From Hymenopus coronatus (Eukaryota > Arthropoda > Insecta > Mantodea > Hymenopodidae): a stretch of 64,000 nt of DNA. This document shows positions 46,502 to 58,194 of the stretch, piece by piece. Numbering within the stretch: the first letter of the stretch is position 1; the number at the start of each line of letters is the position of its first letter. The stretch lies in assembly GCA_030762935.1 (NCBI GenBank), contig CM060890.1:68264765-68328764 (forward strand), given 5' to 3'. Both the position numbers and the translations under genes were made by a program. Below the pieces are notes generated by a model. That model did no database searches. It was not told where the DNA came from and saw only the letters and a list, made by a program, of their open reading frames with translations.

Positions 46502-46664
46502 AATTAATAATTTTTTAGTATTATGCAGTCGAAATCTTTTTTAGAAAACCATTTGGAGTAGCGATCACGATGCCCTCCTCCCAAACAGAAATGTACTCGA
46601 TCAATGCAGGGAAACATGCTGCTTTTTGTTAATGGTCTAATTACTTTCTCTAGCACGTATGTAC

Positions 46665-47310
46665 AATTATATACATAGTAGGTAGAGAAGGCACTGTTTT
46701 CCATCCAAAAAATGATATCAAGAGTTTCACAGGAAATACATGTTTTGAGCACCCCTGAATCAAACGTCTATTTTAAAAAAAGCCTATGTTTATGTATATG
46801 TGTATCTGCGTCTGTGGATAGCATAACTTAAAAACGAAAATTCTGTTAAATACCAAACGGTTTTGATCAAATGCCGCACATTAAAGATATTTACATGGTT
46901 AATAAAGCGCATCTCATGAATCTCTTTGGAACAGCCCATAATATCCTCGTGATTACGAATGCTTTTTATACACCCTATAAACCTTAAGAGCTTGACGAAA
47001 TTTACAACACAAAAATGTAGGTCTTGTTAAAGCACAATATCTATATCGCATATGGTTTTGTTGAAAAGGTGGTCATTTCCAAGATATTCTCTTTTATTGT
47101 TACAACTTTGAAATTAACTTTCATCAAACGGGTAGTTCTCGTCTGTTTCATATCTCTCTTGTTTTACTCATGGCAAGATAACCGAATTTTAATGACAATG
47201 CGTAGTGACAGCTTTTAAAAGGCTTGACTGTCGCTTTAGTCTAGTGTATTCCCTTATTTCCTCTCTAATTATAAGGCAGTTACAAGATCATTTGTGTTAA
47301 GGTTTATCTT
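46665..47310 (-). mobile_element. family M copy, internally deleted, minus orientation
   Basis: Terminal repeat (ATATACATAGTAGGTAGAGA, AAGGCACTGTTTTCCATCC, CAGGAAATACATGTTTTGAG, CACCCCTGAATCAAACG), TGTGTATCTGCGTCTGTGG, AGCATAACTTAAAAACG, ATACCAAACGG, then a jump to TTTTGATCAAATGCCGCAC, and the distal interior to GGTTTATCTTGATA. Confidence 0.75.
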
Positions 47311-47440
47311 GATATTTTTATTTGCTTATTTTTGTAACATAAAAAAAAGCTTAGATGAGTGCACCACTTTGGATTTTTGTATATAACATGAGAGTTGGGA
47401 AAATATTATTATAACGTATATTGATGTGCCTTAAAGCAAA

Positions 47441-47695
47441 TGACGCACTCCGTGGTGTAGTGCTAACTTCATTTACCCAAGGTCGCGGTTTCAAGTCCGG
47501 CGTAAAAATCCTTAGCATGGCTTCCTTCGGAAGGGAAGTAAAGTCGTGGGTCCCGTATCGTAGATTTACATAAAAGAACCTCAAACCTGATAGAGAGGCC
47601 TCTGAGCAAAATTAAGCGGTCTTTCACGCCCAATATAGAATGGGACGCTGAGAACCACTGCAGTTAAAGTACGTCCATGAATAAAACGCCATTTC
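47441..47695 (+). mobile_element. SINE-B copy
   Basis: Head GCACTCCGTGGTGTAGTGC and GTCGCGGTTTCAAGTCC, then GTAAAAATCCTTAGCATGGC, TTCCTTCGGAAGGGAAG, TAAAGTCGTGGGTCCCG, TATCGTAGATTTACATAAAA, GAACCTCAAACCTGATAGAG, GGACGCTGAGAACC. About 85 percent similar by eye to the copy at 14497. Confidence 0.88.
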
Positions 47696-47924
47696 ATTTT
47701 TTCTATAAGTAGATTGTGCATTCACTCTATCAATCATTCTATATGGAGTAAAACCGAGTTTTACAAAATTAAAAATATTGTTGAAATATCTGGACAAGAA
47801 GTTCTAATTAAGTATGCATATAAGGAATTTCTTCTCTTAGTTTATTAGGTAAAGTATGTAAACAGTATAAGATACTTCAGTTCATTTCTTATCTGTACAG
47901 AACAGGTATTTTCATACATTCTGC

Positions 47925-48114
47925 CTCTCACCTAGACGACCTGGGTTCGATCCCAAGCGACCGCATATGAGATTTATGATGCACAAAACGGCGCAGGGGC
48001 GGGTTTTCCGGTTTCCCCCACCATCGCATTCCATTGGTGCTCCATCTTTATTTATGTATAATCAGTAGTATCGCTGGCGGTGCCACGAATAGTAAAAGCG
48101 AGCGTTAAACACTA

Positions 48115-48148
<34 letters not shown>
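47925..48148 (+). mobile_element. SINE-A copy, 5' truncated, long poly(A)
   Basis: Starts in the head at GCCTCTCACCTAGACGACC, B box GGGTTCGATCCC, body GACCGCATATGAGATTTATG, GGCGGGTTTTCCGG, GGTGCTCCATC, GAGCGTTAAACACTAC, then about 32 A (48117-48148). The long pure tail suggests a fairly recent insertion. Confidence 0.9.
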
Positions 48149-48149
<1 letters not shown>

Positions 48150-48150
<1 letters not shown>

Positions 48151-48978
48151 TATCTGTTACACCCACAAGACTTTCTTTAGCTTTTCTACAAACTTCTTGC
48201 ATAAGATTATTCTTCTACCGAGATAATCATTAGCAGAATGTTATTAGTTCCTTATTAGTAGGGAGAAAATAAGGAAATACACTAGGCTAAACCGATAGTC
48301 AAATGCTTTAAAAGCTGTCGTTATGCGATTGACATTGCAATTCGCTTCTTTGCTTGGCCAGGAGTAGAAAAAAAGAAAAACGGACACTTACTGTCTGAGA
48401 AAAGTATAAGTACTTCACAACTGAAACAAATCACAAGGAATATCTCGGAAACGGTTACCTCAACAAAAATGTGTATTTTTACGATATCTTACATTTTTTT
48501 TTTTTTTTTTTTGTGTAGTAAGTTTTTGTCTGTCTCCATTATGGTCTAGCAGTTAAGCAAAATTCGGCAAAACTCGTCCAGATAAAGGCTATTCTCTGCA
48601 AATTCAAGATATACCTACATTTAATTTGGGATGTAAATATTTTTAATATATGGGATTTCATTAGAACCATTTTTTAAAAAATCAAAAATTTCGAGAACTT
48701 TTCCATGTAAAGGTGGTAGGGGTTGGGAGGATTTCTTAAAAATCTTCGTGTCTCATGCTTGGAAGATATGAGATTCTTTTCGTTTTGAGCTATTCTGTCC
48801 ACAACCACAATCACACATACACCACACACACGGACTTTTTTTCTGAAAATGCTTTTTTTTGGATTCAGGGGGTCCTAAAACATGTATTTCCGGTGAAATC
48901 GCAGTATCAGATTTTGGGTGGAATACAATACTTCCTCTATACATTATGAACATAGTGCGTGTAGAGAAAGTAAAAATG
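48150..48978 (+). mobile_element. family M copy with complete 3' end, plus orientation
   Basis: Interior from TGTTACACCCACAAGACTTT to the AGGGGTTGGGAGGATTTCTT box, then ATTCTGTCCACAACCACAAT, CACACACGGACTTTTTTTC, GGATTCAGGGGGTCC, GTATTTCCGGTGAAATCGC, GGGTGGAATACAATACTTCC, and the outermost CGTGTAGAGAAAGTA at about 48959-48972. The left repeat is missing; it starts right after the SINE poly(A). Confidence 0.82.
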
Positions 48979-49319
48979 ATAGATTCATCTTAAATCGTAC
49001 GTTTCTATTTTGTTTCTCTATCCTTAGTTTGTTAATCTTTGAATTTAATGTTAAATATATTGACAAATTTGCTTGAAACGTTTCAACTTTGGATGTGCGT
49101 ACAAAGAGACATACAAGGCGTTACTATTAAGTGCTCAGCATAAGAAAGGTTCTTTGAAAAGAGGGAGAGAAATTCTGCAACCCTACGGTACGTCATAGGT
49201 GGTTCGGTTCCAAGTCCTTCCATATTGATTGTAATATCCGCTGCTTTGTAGAAGCATTTACATCTTGAATAACACGGTATGGTATCCTTTGATATGCACA
49301 GGCTTCCTGTAATACACAT
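48979..49319. other. no recognisable feature
   Basis: Short AT-rich spacer between two family M copies. Confidence 0.3.
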
Positions 49320-49605
49320 CAGTAATTAAACTTTTCTGTGGTATCTCTTTTGTTCATTGCTAGCAAGCAAAGATAATGGAATTTGTTTCACATAGCAACC
49401 GGCTGTTAAAAGATATGACAATCACTTTAGCTCAGTGTATTTTCATTCTGCTTTCAAAGAAGCAAGTAATAAGATCAAATTCTGGTAAGGATTGTCTTGA
49501 TTAGCTTGACATAGATAAAATAATAATATTTTGTAAGGAAGTGTTTTTTGTGGAACAGTTAGAGAAAGCCAATTGAATGGTACACACTACTATTAAATTC
49601 AAACC
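49320..49605 (-). mobile_element. family M distal fragment, minus orientation
   Basis: AAGCAAAGATAATGGAATTT, ATAGCAACCGGCTG, ATCACTTTAGCTCAGTGTAT, GATTAGCTTGACATAG, GGAACAGTTAGAGAAAGCC, AATTGAATGGTACACACTAC. Confidence 0.7.
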
Positions 49606-49739
49606 ATTTTTATACTGTATTTAAGCTCTAGAGGAACACATTAAACAAATACGTGTTTATATTTTACTATGACTTTCACCGATACGCTACGCAATTTAAA
49701 TGACATTTGGGATGTTTGTGAAAGGGATTTAAATGAAAA

Positions 49740-50100
49740 TCTGTTTGACACAGCTTTCTCTGCCTTTTTCTACAACAAACTGTTTTTAAAAAAAAGAATA
49801 ATTTTTTATCTACTTCAATAATTTTAAATCGATATTGTTTCCTTATATTAAAGGAATAAGAGAACGCAATATGCTGTAGCAATGATAAACTTTTAAAAGC
49901 CGGCCACTATGTAATGGATTTGAAATCCTCTCTTTGCTTAACTAGTATAAAATAATATGAATAACGGCTTTCTATTTTAGAAAATTTTATGCATTGGAAC
50001 ATTTAAACCAATAAGTAACAATATCTCGATTTTCATTATTTCCACAATAAAATATATGCATTTGGCATGAATTGTGTGTTTTGACGAGATCAACAGTTTT
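49740..50100 (+). mobile_element. family M fragment, plus orientation
   Basis: AAACTGTTTTTAAAAAAAAG, ATCTACTTCAATAATTTT, AGAGAACGCAATATGC, TTAAAAGCCGGCCACTATG, AACCAATAAGTAACAATATC, GAATTGTGTGTTTTGACGAG. Confidence 0.65.
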
Positions 50101-50624
50101 GGAAGATACAGCTCACCCGGCTGTTTTTTCATAGTGTTGTCAAAAAGAAGGTTTCTTTCTTTGAGGTCCTCAGTCATTATGGTGAATAGGTTATTCAATT
50201 TACCGCGAACTAGCTGAATTATTAAACGAAACACTGCGCAATATGCATGTGCGTGAATTCTGGGATCCACAGACAGAAAAAAACTTTAGTATTGAAGAAT
50301 ACTAGGGTGTTTCGCTTTCTTTGTGTCTCATGTTGTCGCTCCGCTTCCGGAATTGCTCGAAAGAACAAATAATTCAAATCTAAATTTTTATATCTACCAT
50401 TGTATTAATAATTTCCTTCGTTGCCATAATTCTAATTTCCTATCAAAAGATTATTGAAGATCGCGAAAAAAATGTTCCCTTTCAACGTGGATTTGATCCA
50501 ATTAGCTACCGAATGAGGACTAGGGAGCCGAGTGTCCGAGAAATGTTGCGCGCATATTGCATATGTGGAGGAGTTAGGCGTACACAGACCGAGGGGCCTC
50601 CAATAGCAGGAAGCCTCGATAGGC
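50101..50624. other. no recognisable feature
   Basis: Nothing assignable. A 97-codon minus frame ends here and overlaps family M sequence, so it is not a gene. Confidence 0.3.
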
Positions 50625-50870
50625 TCTTTTTTGACAGTGTTTAACGTTCGCTTTTACCATGGCATCACAGGCAAAGACACTGGTCATGCATCGTAAATGG
50701 AATAAAAATGGAGCACCGGTGGAATGTGATGGTGGGGGAAACCGGAGAACCCAGAGAAAATCCGACCCTGGACCGCTTTTTCCGCCACAAATCCCATATG
50801 CGGTCACTAGGGATCGAACTCCAGCCACCTTGGTGAGAGGCGAGTGGTCTAAGCACTCGGCTATTGTAGG
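50625..50870 (-). mobile_element. SINE-A copy
   Basis: Minus-strand head with GCCGAGTGCTTAGACCACTC (A box), CTGGAGTTCGATCCC (B box), then GACCGCATATGGGATTTGTG, GATTTTCTCTGGG, GGTTTCCCCCACCATC, CGGTGCTCCATTTTTATTCC, GTAAAAGCGAACGTTAAACA. The frames on both strands here are shadows of this repeat. Confidence 0.9.
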
Positions 50871-52499
50871 CTTTATAGGATTCTAACTTGATTCCTGGGC
50901 GGGAGGGAGGGAGGAATCGGAAGGGGCACAGGATCCGAATGACATTGTGAGCTAGCAAGAATGACGTTCCTATGGACAGCAAATTTTGGTAAAAGTGCAT
51001 CCAGCATTCGGTTACCGACCCGAGGAAACAACAAAAAGTTCATTAGGGAAATCGAGCCGAGCCTCACACCGCGAAGCCATTCTATTCTATCAGCACATAT
51101 ATACTTCTGTGTCAGCTACGATATTTCATTTTCGTGTACAAATGAAAATATTTTCTGAAGTCTATGTTCTTTCACTACTTTATCCTGATCATATATAGTA
51201 CTTACATCCCCCAGAACTTACAAATCAACACTTGGGAGCAGCCGGACTCTGGATCAGAGAGACTAGTAAGGAGGTGTGTAAAATGGGTGAAAGGAAATGT
51301 AGTGGAGCAGGTGGTGGAATGTATGGTGCGAAAAAAAAGGAAAACTATTAGAAAACTCGCCCACACGACGCTTTGTCCATCAGACATCCCACTGACCCCG
51401 CGGCTACTCGGTCGTATAGACAGATGTCTGCAGGCAGGCATACATATATATAAACACACACAATGCGTTTTTTTGTATTAATTCTGTTTCATTTTATGTC
51501 TCTTTAACAACTTGGACATATCGCGATGGACGTGTAATGTAAGCCACCTCATTGACGGTATGTGGTGGACAGTCTGCTTTTAAGGTTTCATCCTCAAACC
51601 ATGTCTTTCTTTAGCGCCAATCATATTGTGTTAGAGGGCCGTCCAATCTATCTGCTCTACAATGGTCGAATAATTGATTGTTTTAATACATATTATAAAT
51701 AGTATTAAAGCTCCTGGTGTCTCTTGAGGAATTAAATGGGCAAATATGTGTTTGGTGTTATTAATTCAAACAAACAGTATAAAGCTTAACCTTCGTAATC
51801 AGAAAGCAGGGTGCAGCTAGCATTCTAAAGCTCCGTTAAGATGTTGGGGAGCTAGTGGCTGCGGAGCAGTTTACTGCCAACACTATCTATGGATAGATAT
51901 CAGCGTAATCGCAGATACCATTTATTTTCAGTTTTGATAATGGTTTAGTCTGAAGGTGGTATTAAATATTAAATATTCAAGGTATTTATCATGAAGAAAC
52001 ACCAGCCAGATTGGTCGGTCCATTGAGTTGAACCGGACTTTCAGAAGTCCCCATAGGCGCTATCGCCTGAGGCAACTGACTGGGTATAATATGAGTTGCT
52101 CCGGTATCCGAGACAACTACGACTTGAACTTGCTAATAAATGAAGTCTTAACATGTACTCAGTACATTTGGGTGCATTTTTAAGGAGGCTGAGTGAGCAA
52201 ACAAACCACGAATCCAATGACGTCTGGCGTACGGTAATTGCATCAGCGAGGCTGTTGGGACTTGTGGTCCCCTGTCTCTGATTGTGAGCTACAGTGGACT
52301 GCACAAACACGATTTGTGCTCCAGGAGACGAGAGGAATTCCAATTTCGGTGGAAGACGACCACCCCAGGCTACTCTTCATCAAAGTACGTCACGACTGCT
52401 GAGGCTTTCCCTAGAATATACCTGTACAATGTCTGTTAAATAGTTCAGTCATTACAGAAACCGTATTTACATGCTGGAATTTAACATGCACTATATTAC
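50871..52499. other. unassigned, balanced composition in places
   Basis: Several short frames at 50960-51480 and 52041-52343, none with a known motif. Possibly degraded repeat; a host exon cannot be excluded but nothing supports one. Confidence 0.35.
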
Positions 52500-53385
52500 A
52501 TGAAGGTGTTTTAAAAATCTGATGTATTCCATTCACATGACTTGCTCTACCTGTTTTCCAAATACACAATTCTTACGAAAGATTATTTTCTATCTACTTC
52601 GTGCTAATAAACATAGTACAAATGGTCTTATTACTTAGTTCCTTATACGTAAAAGCCAAATAAAGGAACACACTAACCTAAAACGGTAAACAAACTTTTT
52701 AAAATCTTTTTATATGCGATTGACATGGAAATTCGATTATTTTGGCATGGCTAGGAGTATAGCAAAACAAACACGGATGATAACTTCCTGTCTGAGAAAA
52801 ATATAGGAACTTATTTTAAAATTGATACCAATAACAAGGAATATACAGGACATTATTTGCTCCACAGTAGTTTATAAGACATAAATTAAGCTTTTTGACG
52901 ACATCTAATTTTTTTATTTAGTAAATGTGTTTATTTTTTAGGTTTACCAGATATACAAAAGTTCTCCTGAATGAATAGAGTTTTGGCAGGCATTCCTAGA
53001 AAATTCAAAACTAAAGTTTATTTGTCATGTATGTATTTGTAATATATCACCGGTATATTAATCAAAACTCTTGAGCCGTTTTAAAAAATACATATTCCAA
53101 AATTCTTCCAAGTGAAAGGTAATTTCCAGAGGGGTGAGTTTTCATCCTTGAAAGATACTTAACTTAAATATCGAGTTTGGTATTTAACCGCCTTTATGTT
53201 TTTGAGTTGTGCTGTTCAGACTCATAGAAAACCACCCCCCATACACGAACATTTTTCTTAAAATACTAATTTTATTCCTGGACCATAAAATTTATATTTC
53301 CAGTAAAATCTCTAAAATGTTTGAATGGAATGCAATACCTTCTCTATCTATGTACTATGTACAAATTAGAGAAAGTAAAATTATA
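52500..53385 (+). mobile_element. family M copy with complete 3' end, plus orientation
   Basis: From AAATCTGATGTATTCCATTC, ACATGACTTGCTCTACC through the interior (CCTAAAACGGTAAAC, ACCAATAACAAGGAATATAC, AGGTTTACCAGATATAC) to the right repeat (TTTATATTTCCAGTAAAATC, GGAATGCAATACCTTCTC, TATCTATGTACTATGTAC, AATTAGAGAAAGTAAAA). The final 40 bp show the palindromic subterminal motif clearly. Confidence 0.82.
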
Positions 53386-53445
53386 CTAATAAAGTACTAT
53401 TGGTAAATTAATGAATTAAACTTTTCTTTCCGAATTTTGGAATTT

Positions 53446-53790
53446 TACTTTCTCTACTGCATATATAAAGTAGGTAGGAGAAGTATTGTGTTCTACCCGT
53501 AGATTCGATTTTGAAATTTTACGTGAATATGTATTTTGAGGTCTAGAAAAACAGTTTTAGAGAACATTCTGAGAGAGAGAGAGAGAGAGAGAGATATGAA
53601 CAGCATGGCTCAACCTGTGTGTTAAAAACCGAACTTGGTCTATGTGAGATACAAAGATTTTCAAAGAATTTCCCAAACTACCCCTGTAGGTGGAAAAACT
53701 TTCGAAACTAATTTTGTTCTTGAAAAATGGCTCTATTTTAATTGAATGTATATTTCTGAAATGGAAAGTTTTTTTTTATCCAAATAAAAG
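53446..53790 (-). mobile_element. family M 5' part, minus orientation
   Basis: Outer end TTTACTTTCTCTACTGC, then GTAGGTAGGAGAAGTATTG, TGTTCTACCCGTAGATTCG, GTGAATATGTATTTTGAGG. A (GA) run at 53571-53594 replaces the GT-rich box. Interior to CTTGAAAAATGGCTC. It faces the preceding copy across about 60 bp. Confidence 0.75.
53571..53594. repeat. (GA)n microsatellite inside family M
   Basis: Twelve GA units located where other copies carry GT or CA runs. Confidence 0.95.
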
Positions 53791-54062
53791 AGGACGGAAT
53801 TATAAACTCATTACATAGTGACCTTCCCCCTCTTAAAAGATCTGGCTACCGTGAAAGCCTACTGCATTTCCCTAATCTCGATGTATTTACAGATCGTTTC
53901 TGTTGCAATATTAGGAATGGAGTTATTTTGTCTCTCAGGAACTAGGTGTAATTGTACTACTTCTTTCTCTTTCGTACCTCCTCCTAAGAAATTAAATTCG
54001 CTTTCTCTATTTAGGCAGAACACTATGTTGTATTAAAATATATTTACATAGAATGTTAATGT

Positions 54063-54064
<2 letters not shown>

Positions 54065-54118
<54 letters not shown>
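54065..54118. repeat. (TA)n microsatellite at the edge of family M
   Basis: About 27 TA units ending exactly where the outer end of the next family M copy begins. Confidence 0.97.
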
Positions 54119-54120
<2 letters not shown>

Positions 54121-54750
54121 TCTGTACTTCGTACAGGTACATAGGTAGAGAATGTATTACATTCTACCCAACAATTCGAAATCAGGATTTCACTGGAGAT
54201 ACACGTTAGGATCCCCTGTATCCATAAAAGCATGTTTAGAGAGGTCTATGTGTATGTTCGTGTGAATGATCAGGGTAACTCAAAAAGCAAAAGTCGGTTA
54301 AATGCAAACTTGATGTTTAAATTCACGAACATTTTAAAGAATATATCCCCACTCTAAGGTACATTATATACCAGTAAAGAACATTTTTTCAAACTTTTTT
54401 TTCTTAAAAATGACTGTAATGATTTTGATTAAAATGCCGCATATTTAAGATATTTCCATGGCGAATAAAAGAATGTCGTGAATTTTCGGAAATAGCTTCT
54501 GAAGGAACAGTATTTTGGATGAATTTTGTATAACTGATAAAGCCTAAAAGATAGACAAAATCTTAGTACACAGAAATGTAGATGTCGATAAAAGCACGAT
54601 TTATATCACATACACTTTTGTGCAATTAGCCATTTCCAATTTATTCCATGTTACTTGTTTTAATTTTAAAATACCGAAACTTTCTCTTACGACAGTCATC
54701 ATTAATTTCATATTCTTTTTGTTTTACACCTGACGTGTGCATATACCCTT
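54119..54750 (-). mobile_element. family M copy, minus orientation
   Basis: CTTCGTACAGGTACATAGGT, AGAGAATGTATTACATTC, TACCCAACAATTCGAAATC, CACTGGAGATACACGTTAGG, TCCCCTGTATCCATAAAAGC, then the GT-rich box and interior to ATATTCTTTTTGTTTTACACC. The distal end is missing. Confidence 0.78.
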
Positions 54751-55166
54751 TGGTTTGTTAAAGGAGTTTTAGAACTCGTCGTAGCTATTTTAAGTTTAAA
54801 CGTAACAATGAGGAACTAGAACGCTTAATGAACACCACCCGCGTTGTGGCAGTATGATAAATGTCTCAGTGTGAATGGCGATTATGTAGAAAAACGGCTT
54901 AAGAGTGTACCTACCTTTCAAATGAAGACTTGATTTTTTTCATTATCTACTCATAAACGCTAGAGATAAATAACGTTCTGTGAACATATTTTTAAGAGTT
55001 CACTTGAAGAAAGAATAAAATAAAAACAGGATCCCTTAGATATATCCATTTCTAAATTCAATCCAGAAAACTTGAGTACGAAAATATGCAAACTAATCCT
55101 AAATAGAGCAACATACTTTATACAGCCCACTATTACATTTTTATTTAACACGTCTAGCCCAATAAC

Positions 55167-55231
<65 letters not shown>

Positions 55232-56100
55232 TTATTTGTATGTTTATCTACTAAATCAATTTTTATAGCTGAATAAGACATGATATGCTATTTCCTGTAA
55301 ATTCAAAAATTACATGTTATACACCATGCAAATATCTCAAATATGTGCTTTAATCCAAATTACGAAAGACGTTTTGAAAAGAAACAATACGATTATTTTT
55401 TTAATTGGTCCCTAGAATGGTGGAAGAATCAATGATATTTTCACATTTTAACGGAAGCTGGAATTTTTATGTATGTCCAAGTGTTAGTCTTCGGTGTCTG
55501 ACATTCCCCCGTCTCTCAAACACACATATAACGTTTTCATAAATGCATGTTTTGAAGTTCTTAGTACCTGAAATTCCGTCTTTTCTGAAAATCTTGATAA
55601 CCTTTTTCGGGTAAATCGTATCCCTACCATTATAACGCGATGGAAGTAAAATCAGGCATGATATTCTACTTTCGAACAAAGATCGTTTGAAATGGACGTT
55701 AAAGCCTAGCTTCTTAAGACTTCATATACTTTTTTTCTGAATAATTTGCATCCAAACGCTTTCGGCCATAATGGACTTGATTAGTCAGATACGGATAGCA
55801 GAGCAATAGTACAAAACTTACATTTCGGTACGGAAGGACATTTATGACAATACTTCAAGCTTACTGGAAAGATTGCGTAGCGCTTAATAACGAGGGCTAC
55901 CAATCATTACTAAGTCGATGTTCTACATAGCAGCAGCTCAAAGCAACTAGTAATTCGCTTTGGTAATGTAATTAGTAATGCTGGTGCTACGCAATAACAA
56001 CAAGGGGATTTTTTTAGCACTGGGTCAAAATCAGTTCGTTAGAGATGAGACTTGAGGATGTTCTGAATTTTGTCTATCACACAGGCTTGTATAGAAAGTA
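54751..56100. other. AT-rich, mostly unassigned
   Basis: A diverged family M piece may lie at 55275-55560 (GCAAATATCTCAAATATGTG, AAACACACATATAACG, ATGCATGTTTTGAAG). The rest shows no motif. Confidence 0.35.
55171..55227. repeat. (TA)n microsatellite
   Basis: About 28 TA units, the longest in the window. Confidence 0.97.
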
Positions 56101-56104
56101 TAGA

Positions 56105-56440
56105 TAAAAATAAGAAGATAAGGCTGTGGAACAGCGGGGGGGGGGGACTTTAAAGTGGGAGACTTGGGTTCGATTCCCGGTACCGGCATGGGGAATTTTC
56201 CCCCGCTGAGAGACCTGGTGAAGTCCTTGGGGGGGGGGGGCCAGTTGAGGAGCTACTTGATTAAGAAGTAGTGGCTCCAGATCAAGAAGACCGTATCAAC
56301 CGGCCGGGATGGACTGGAGGTGCTGATTACGTCTCACCCTCCAGCACTGCACCCCATTCATGACGCCTTTGGTAGAGATGAGGGATGCGGTAACCTATGA
56401 TCCCTTGTGGACTGTTGTGCCATGGAGTTACGGGTTTACT
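56105..56440 (+). mobile_element. SINE-like repeat with tRNA B box (SINE-D)
   Basis: GGGTTCGATTCCCGG at 56166-56180 is a near-perfect tRNA B box, followed by GGGGAATTTTCCCCC, GAGGAGCTACTTGATTAAGA, AGTAGTGGCTCCAG, ACCGGCCGGGATGGACTGG, AGGTGCTGATTACGTC. Two G runs (56137-56147, 56229-56240) are likely expansions. The body with GAGCTA, GTAGTGGCTCC and CCGG resembles long insect SINE bodies, but I cannot name the family. Confidence 0.65.
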
Positions 56441-57550
56441 CATCAAAATGCGATACTAAAAGCTTAACGATTCTTCAGTTTTATTTTTTGTGTTTAAGAT
56501 TCAACATAGGACGTGATTTATATTCAAAAATACCAAAAGCAATTAGTTCGCTCTGGAAACTTTGTAGTGCTTTGCGAGTCATAACTGCAGAGCTGCCTAC
56601 ATACTTCAGCAAAACCGCTCGCGTGCACTGTATTAGTTCTAAGTTTTCGTGTGCGTGTGTATGTGTAAATAAATTAATGTTCATGTAATCCAGGCGTTAC
56701 CAAGTGGCTACTCTTGAGTACAGCACAGAGTAATCTTTCTGGCTGTTCGCACTGAATAAAGCCGGGCAGATCCATAGTGATTCCTGACAACCAGCACACA
56801 CTCAACAGCTGTTAAGAGGAGTGTTTGCCTCTCTGCCAATAGATTCATGCTACGTAACAATGACGTCATTCATGTTGCAAGACGTAGCGAATATTCCTTA
56901 ATGTAGTTTCAGTTGGCGTGAGCAACCACTTGTACTGCATTATTTTGCTTTGCCACAGACTTGTTTGTGTTGTAATGTACTGCTGTGCTGTATGCTAATG
57001 TTTTGGTTTATTTGTTTGAAAATGGCTTAATGTCCTACAGCAGTGGACGGGACGAAGTGGCAACAATGTAATGGAGCGGCCACAGGTAAAGCAACTGACA
57101 GGGATCACAGAGGATCTCTCTGACTTTAGCTACTGTGCACTGCGTGACTTTCACCTCCGTAGAAATTCTTTCAATGCAGTGGCCGCATGAAACATTTTGC
57201 GTATGAAGTACGTAATCCACCTTCAGTAGGTTAATAAATGAATTGTAGGTTCGTAATTGTTAGGTTAGTTTCTGTAGTATTATGTCTCGTATGTTAATAT
57301 TGCTATTTCTGATATGATCATAAGCATATTTTCAAACCATACTCATATGCATTGAATTACCCCGTGTACTATGTGACCTTCAACTATTCAGAAATGTTCT
57401 CAATAAGTGGCGGTATGCAACATTTTGCGTCTGAAGTATGTAATTTAATTTAACATACCTACTCTAGGTTGATGATTGGTAGAATAATTTATTTTGTTGT
57501 TGTGTCTCTTAAATTCATATAATGATGTGAACATACGCATATTTTCATTA
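56441..57550. other. no recognisable feature
   Basis: Short frames only. Sequence TGACGTCATT at 56862 is a CRE-like palindrome in isolation. Confidence 0.35.
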
Positions 57551-57552
57551 GT

Positions 57553-57755
57553 GTATTGGTAGTGCTTAACGCCCGCTTTTACTACTCATGGCACCGCAGG
57601 CGGTGGCACTGATGATACATGGAATGAAAATGCGACACTGATGGAATGTGTTGGTGGAGAAAACCACAGAACACAGAGAAAACCCGCCCTGCAGCGCTTT
57701 GTCCACCACAAATCTCACATGGTCTAATCACTCGGCAACGGCTTGGCCTTCATTA
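57553..57755 (-). mobile_element. SINE-A copy, head deleted
   Basis: Minus-strand body GAGATTTGTGGTGGACAAAG, CGGGTTTTCTCTGTG, CATGTATCATCAGTGCCACC, GCCTGCGGTGCCATGAGTAG, TAAAAGCGGGCGTTAAGCAC. The head is reduced to GAGTGATTAGACCATG, so most of the tRNA part, including the B box, is deleted. Confidence 0.88.
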
Positions 57756-57939
57756 GTCTAGTAGTCGTAACGTAAACAAATGGAAAAATGTTAATTATAT
57801 TATTCACATAGTACAACAACAACGTGTTTAACTTGATCAATACCGCTAAAAACGATAACGAAAACTTTCACATTTATAGAAGTGTGCAAGAAAAAGCATC
57901 TTGGTGATTAATTGGCAGCTAACCCAATTCGAAAAAAGG

Positions 57940-58190
57940 GCTCACTTTTAAAGTAATGACTCAAAATTTTCATCACGCATCCTTGAAGAATTCTGAACTT
58001 AATTATCAAGTTTGTTGTATTACAGACATTTCGTTTTTGAGTGTCACACATACACACAGACATCTTCTAAAATGACTTAGGGACCTTGAAACTTCTATCC
58101 CAATGAAATATCGATATTAAAATTTTGGTCAGAATACAGTGCTTTCTTTACCTATTATGTAAATACCACGTGCAGAGGCAATAAACAAAT
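57940..58190 (+). mobile_element. family M 3' end fragment, plus orientation
   Basis: TTCATCACGCATCCTTGAAG, TTACAGACATTTCGTTTTTG, CACACATACACACAGACATC, GGGACCTTGAAACTTC, ATTTTGGTCAGAATACAG, TATTATGTAAATACCACGTG. Confidence 0.65.
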
Positions 58191-58194
58191 CTCT

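Noticed and set aside
50574..51000. Frames of 75-111 codons on both strands near 50.6-51.0 kb
   Set aside because: The region up to 50870 is a SINE-A copy; the same type of shadow frame appears at the SINE-A copies at 8511-8855, 14039 and 59553.
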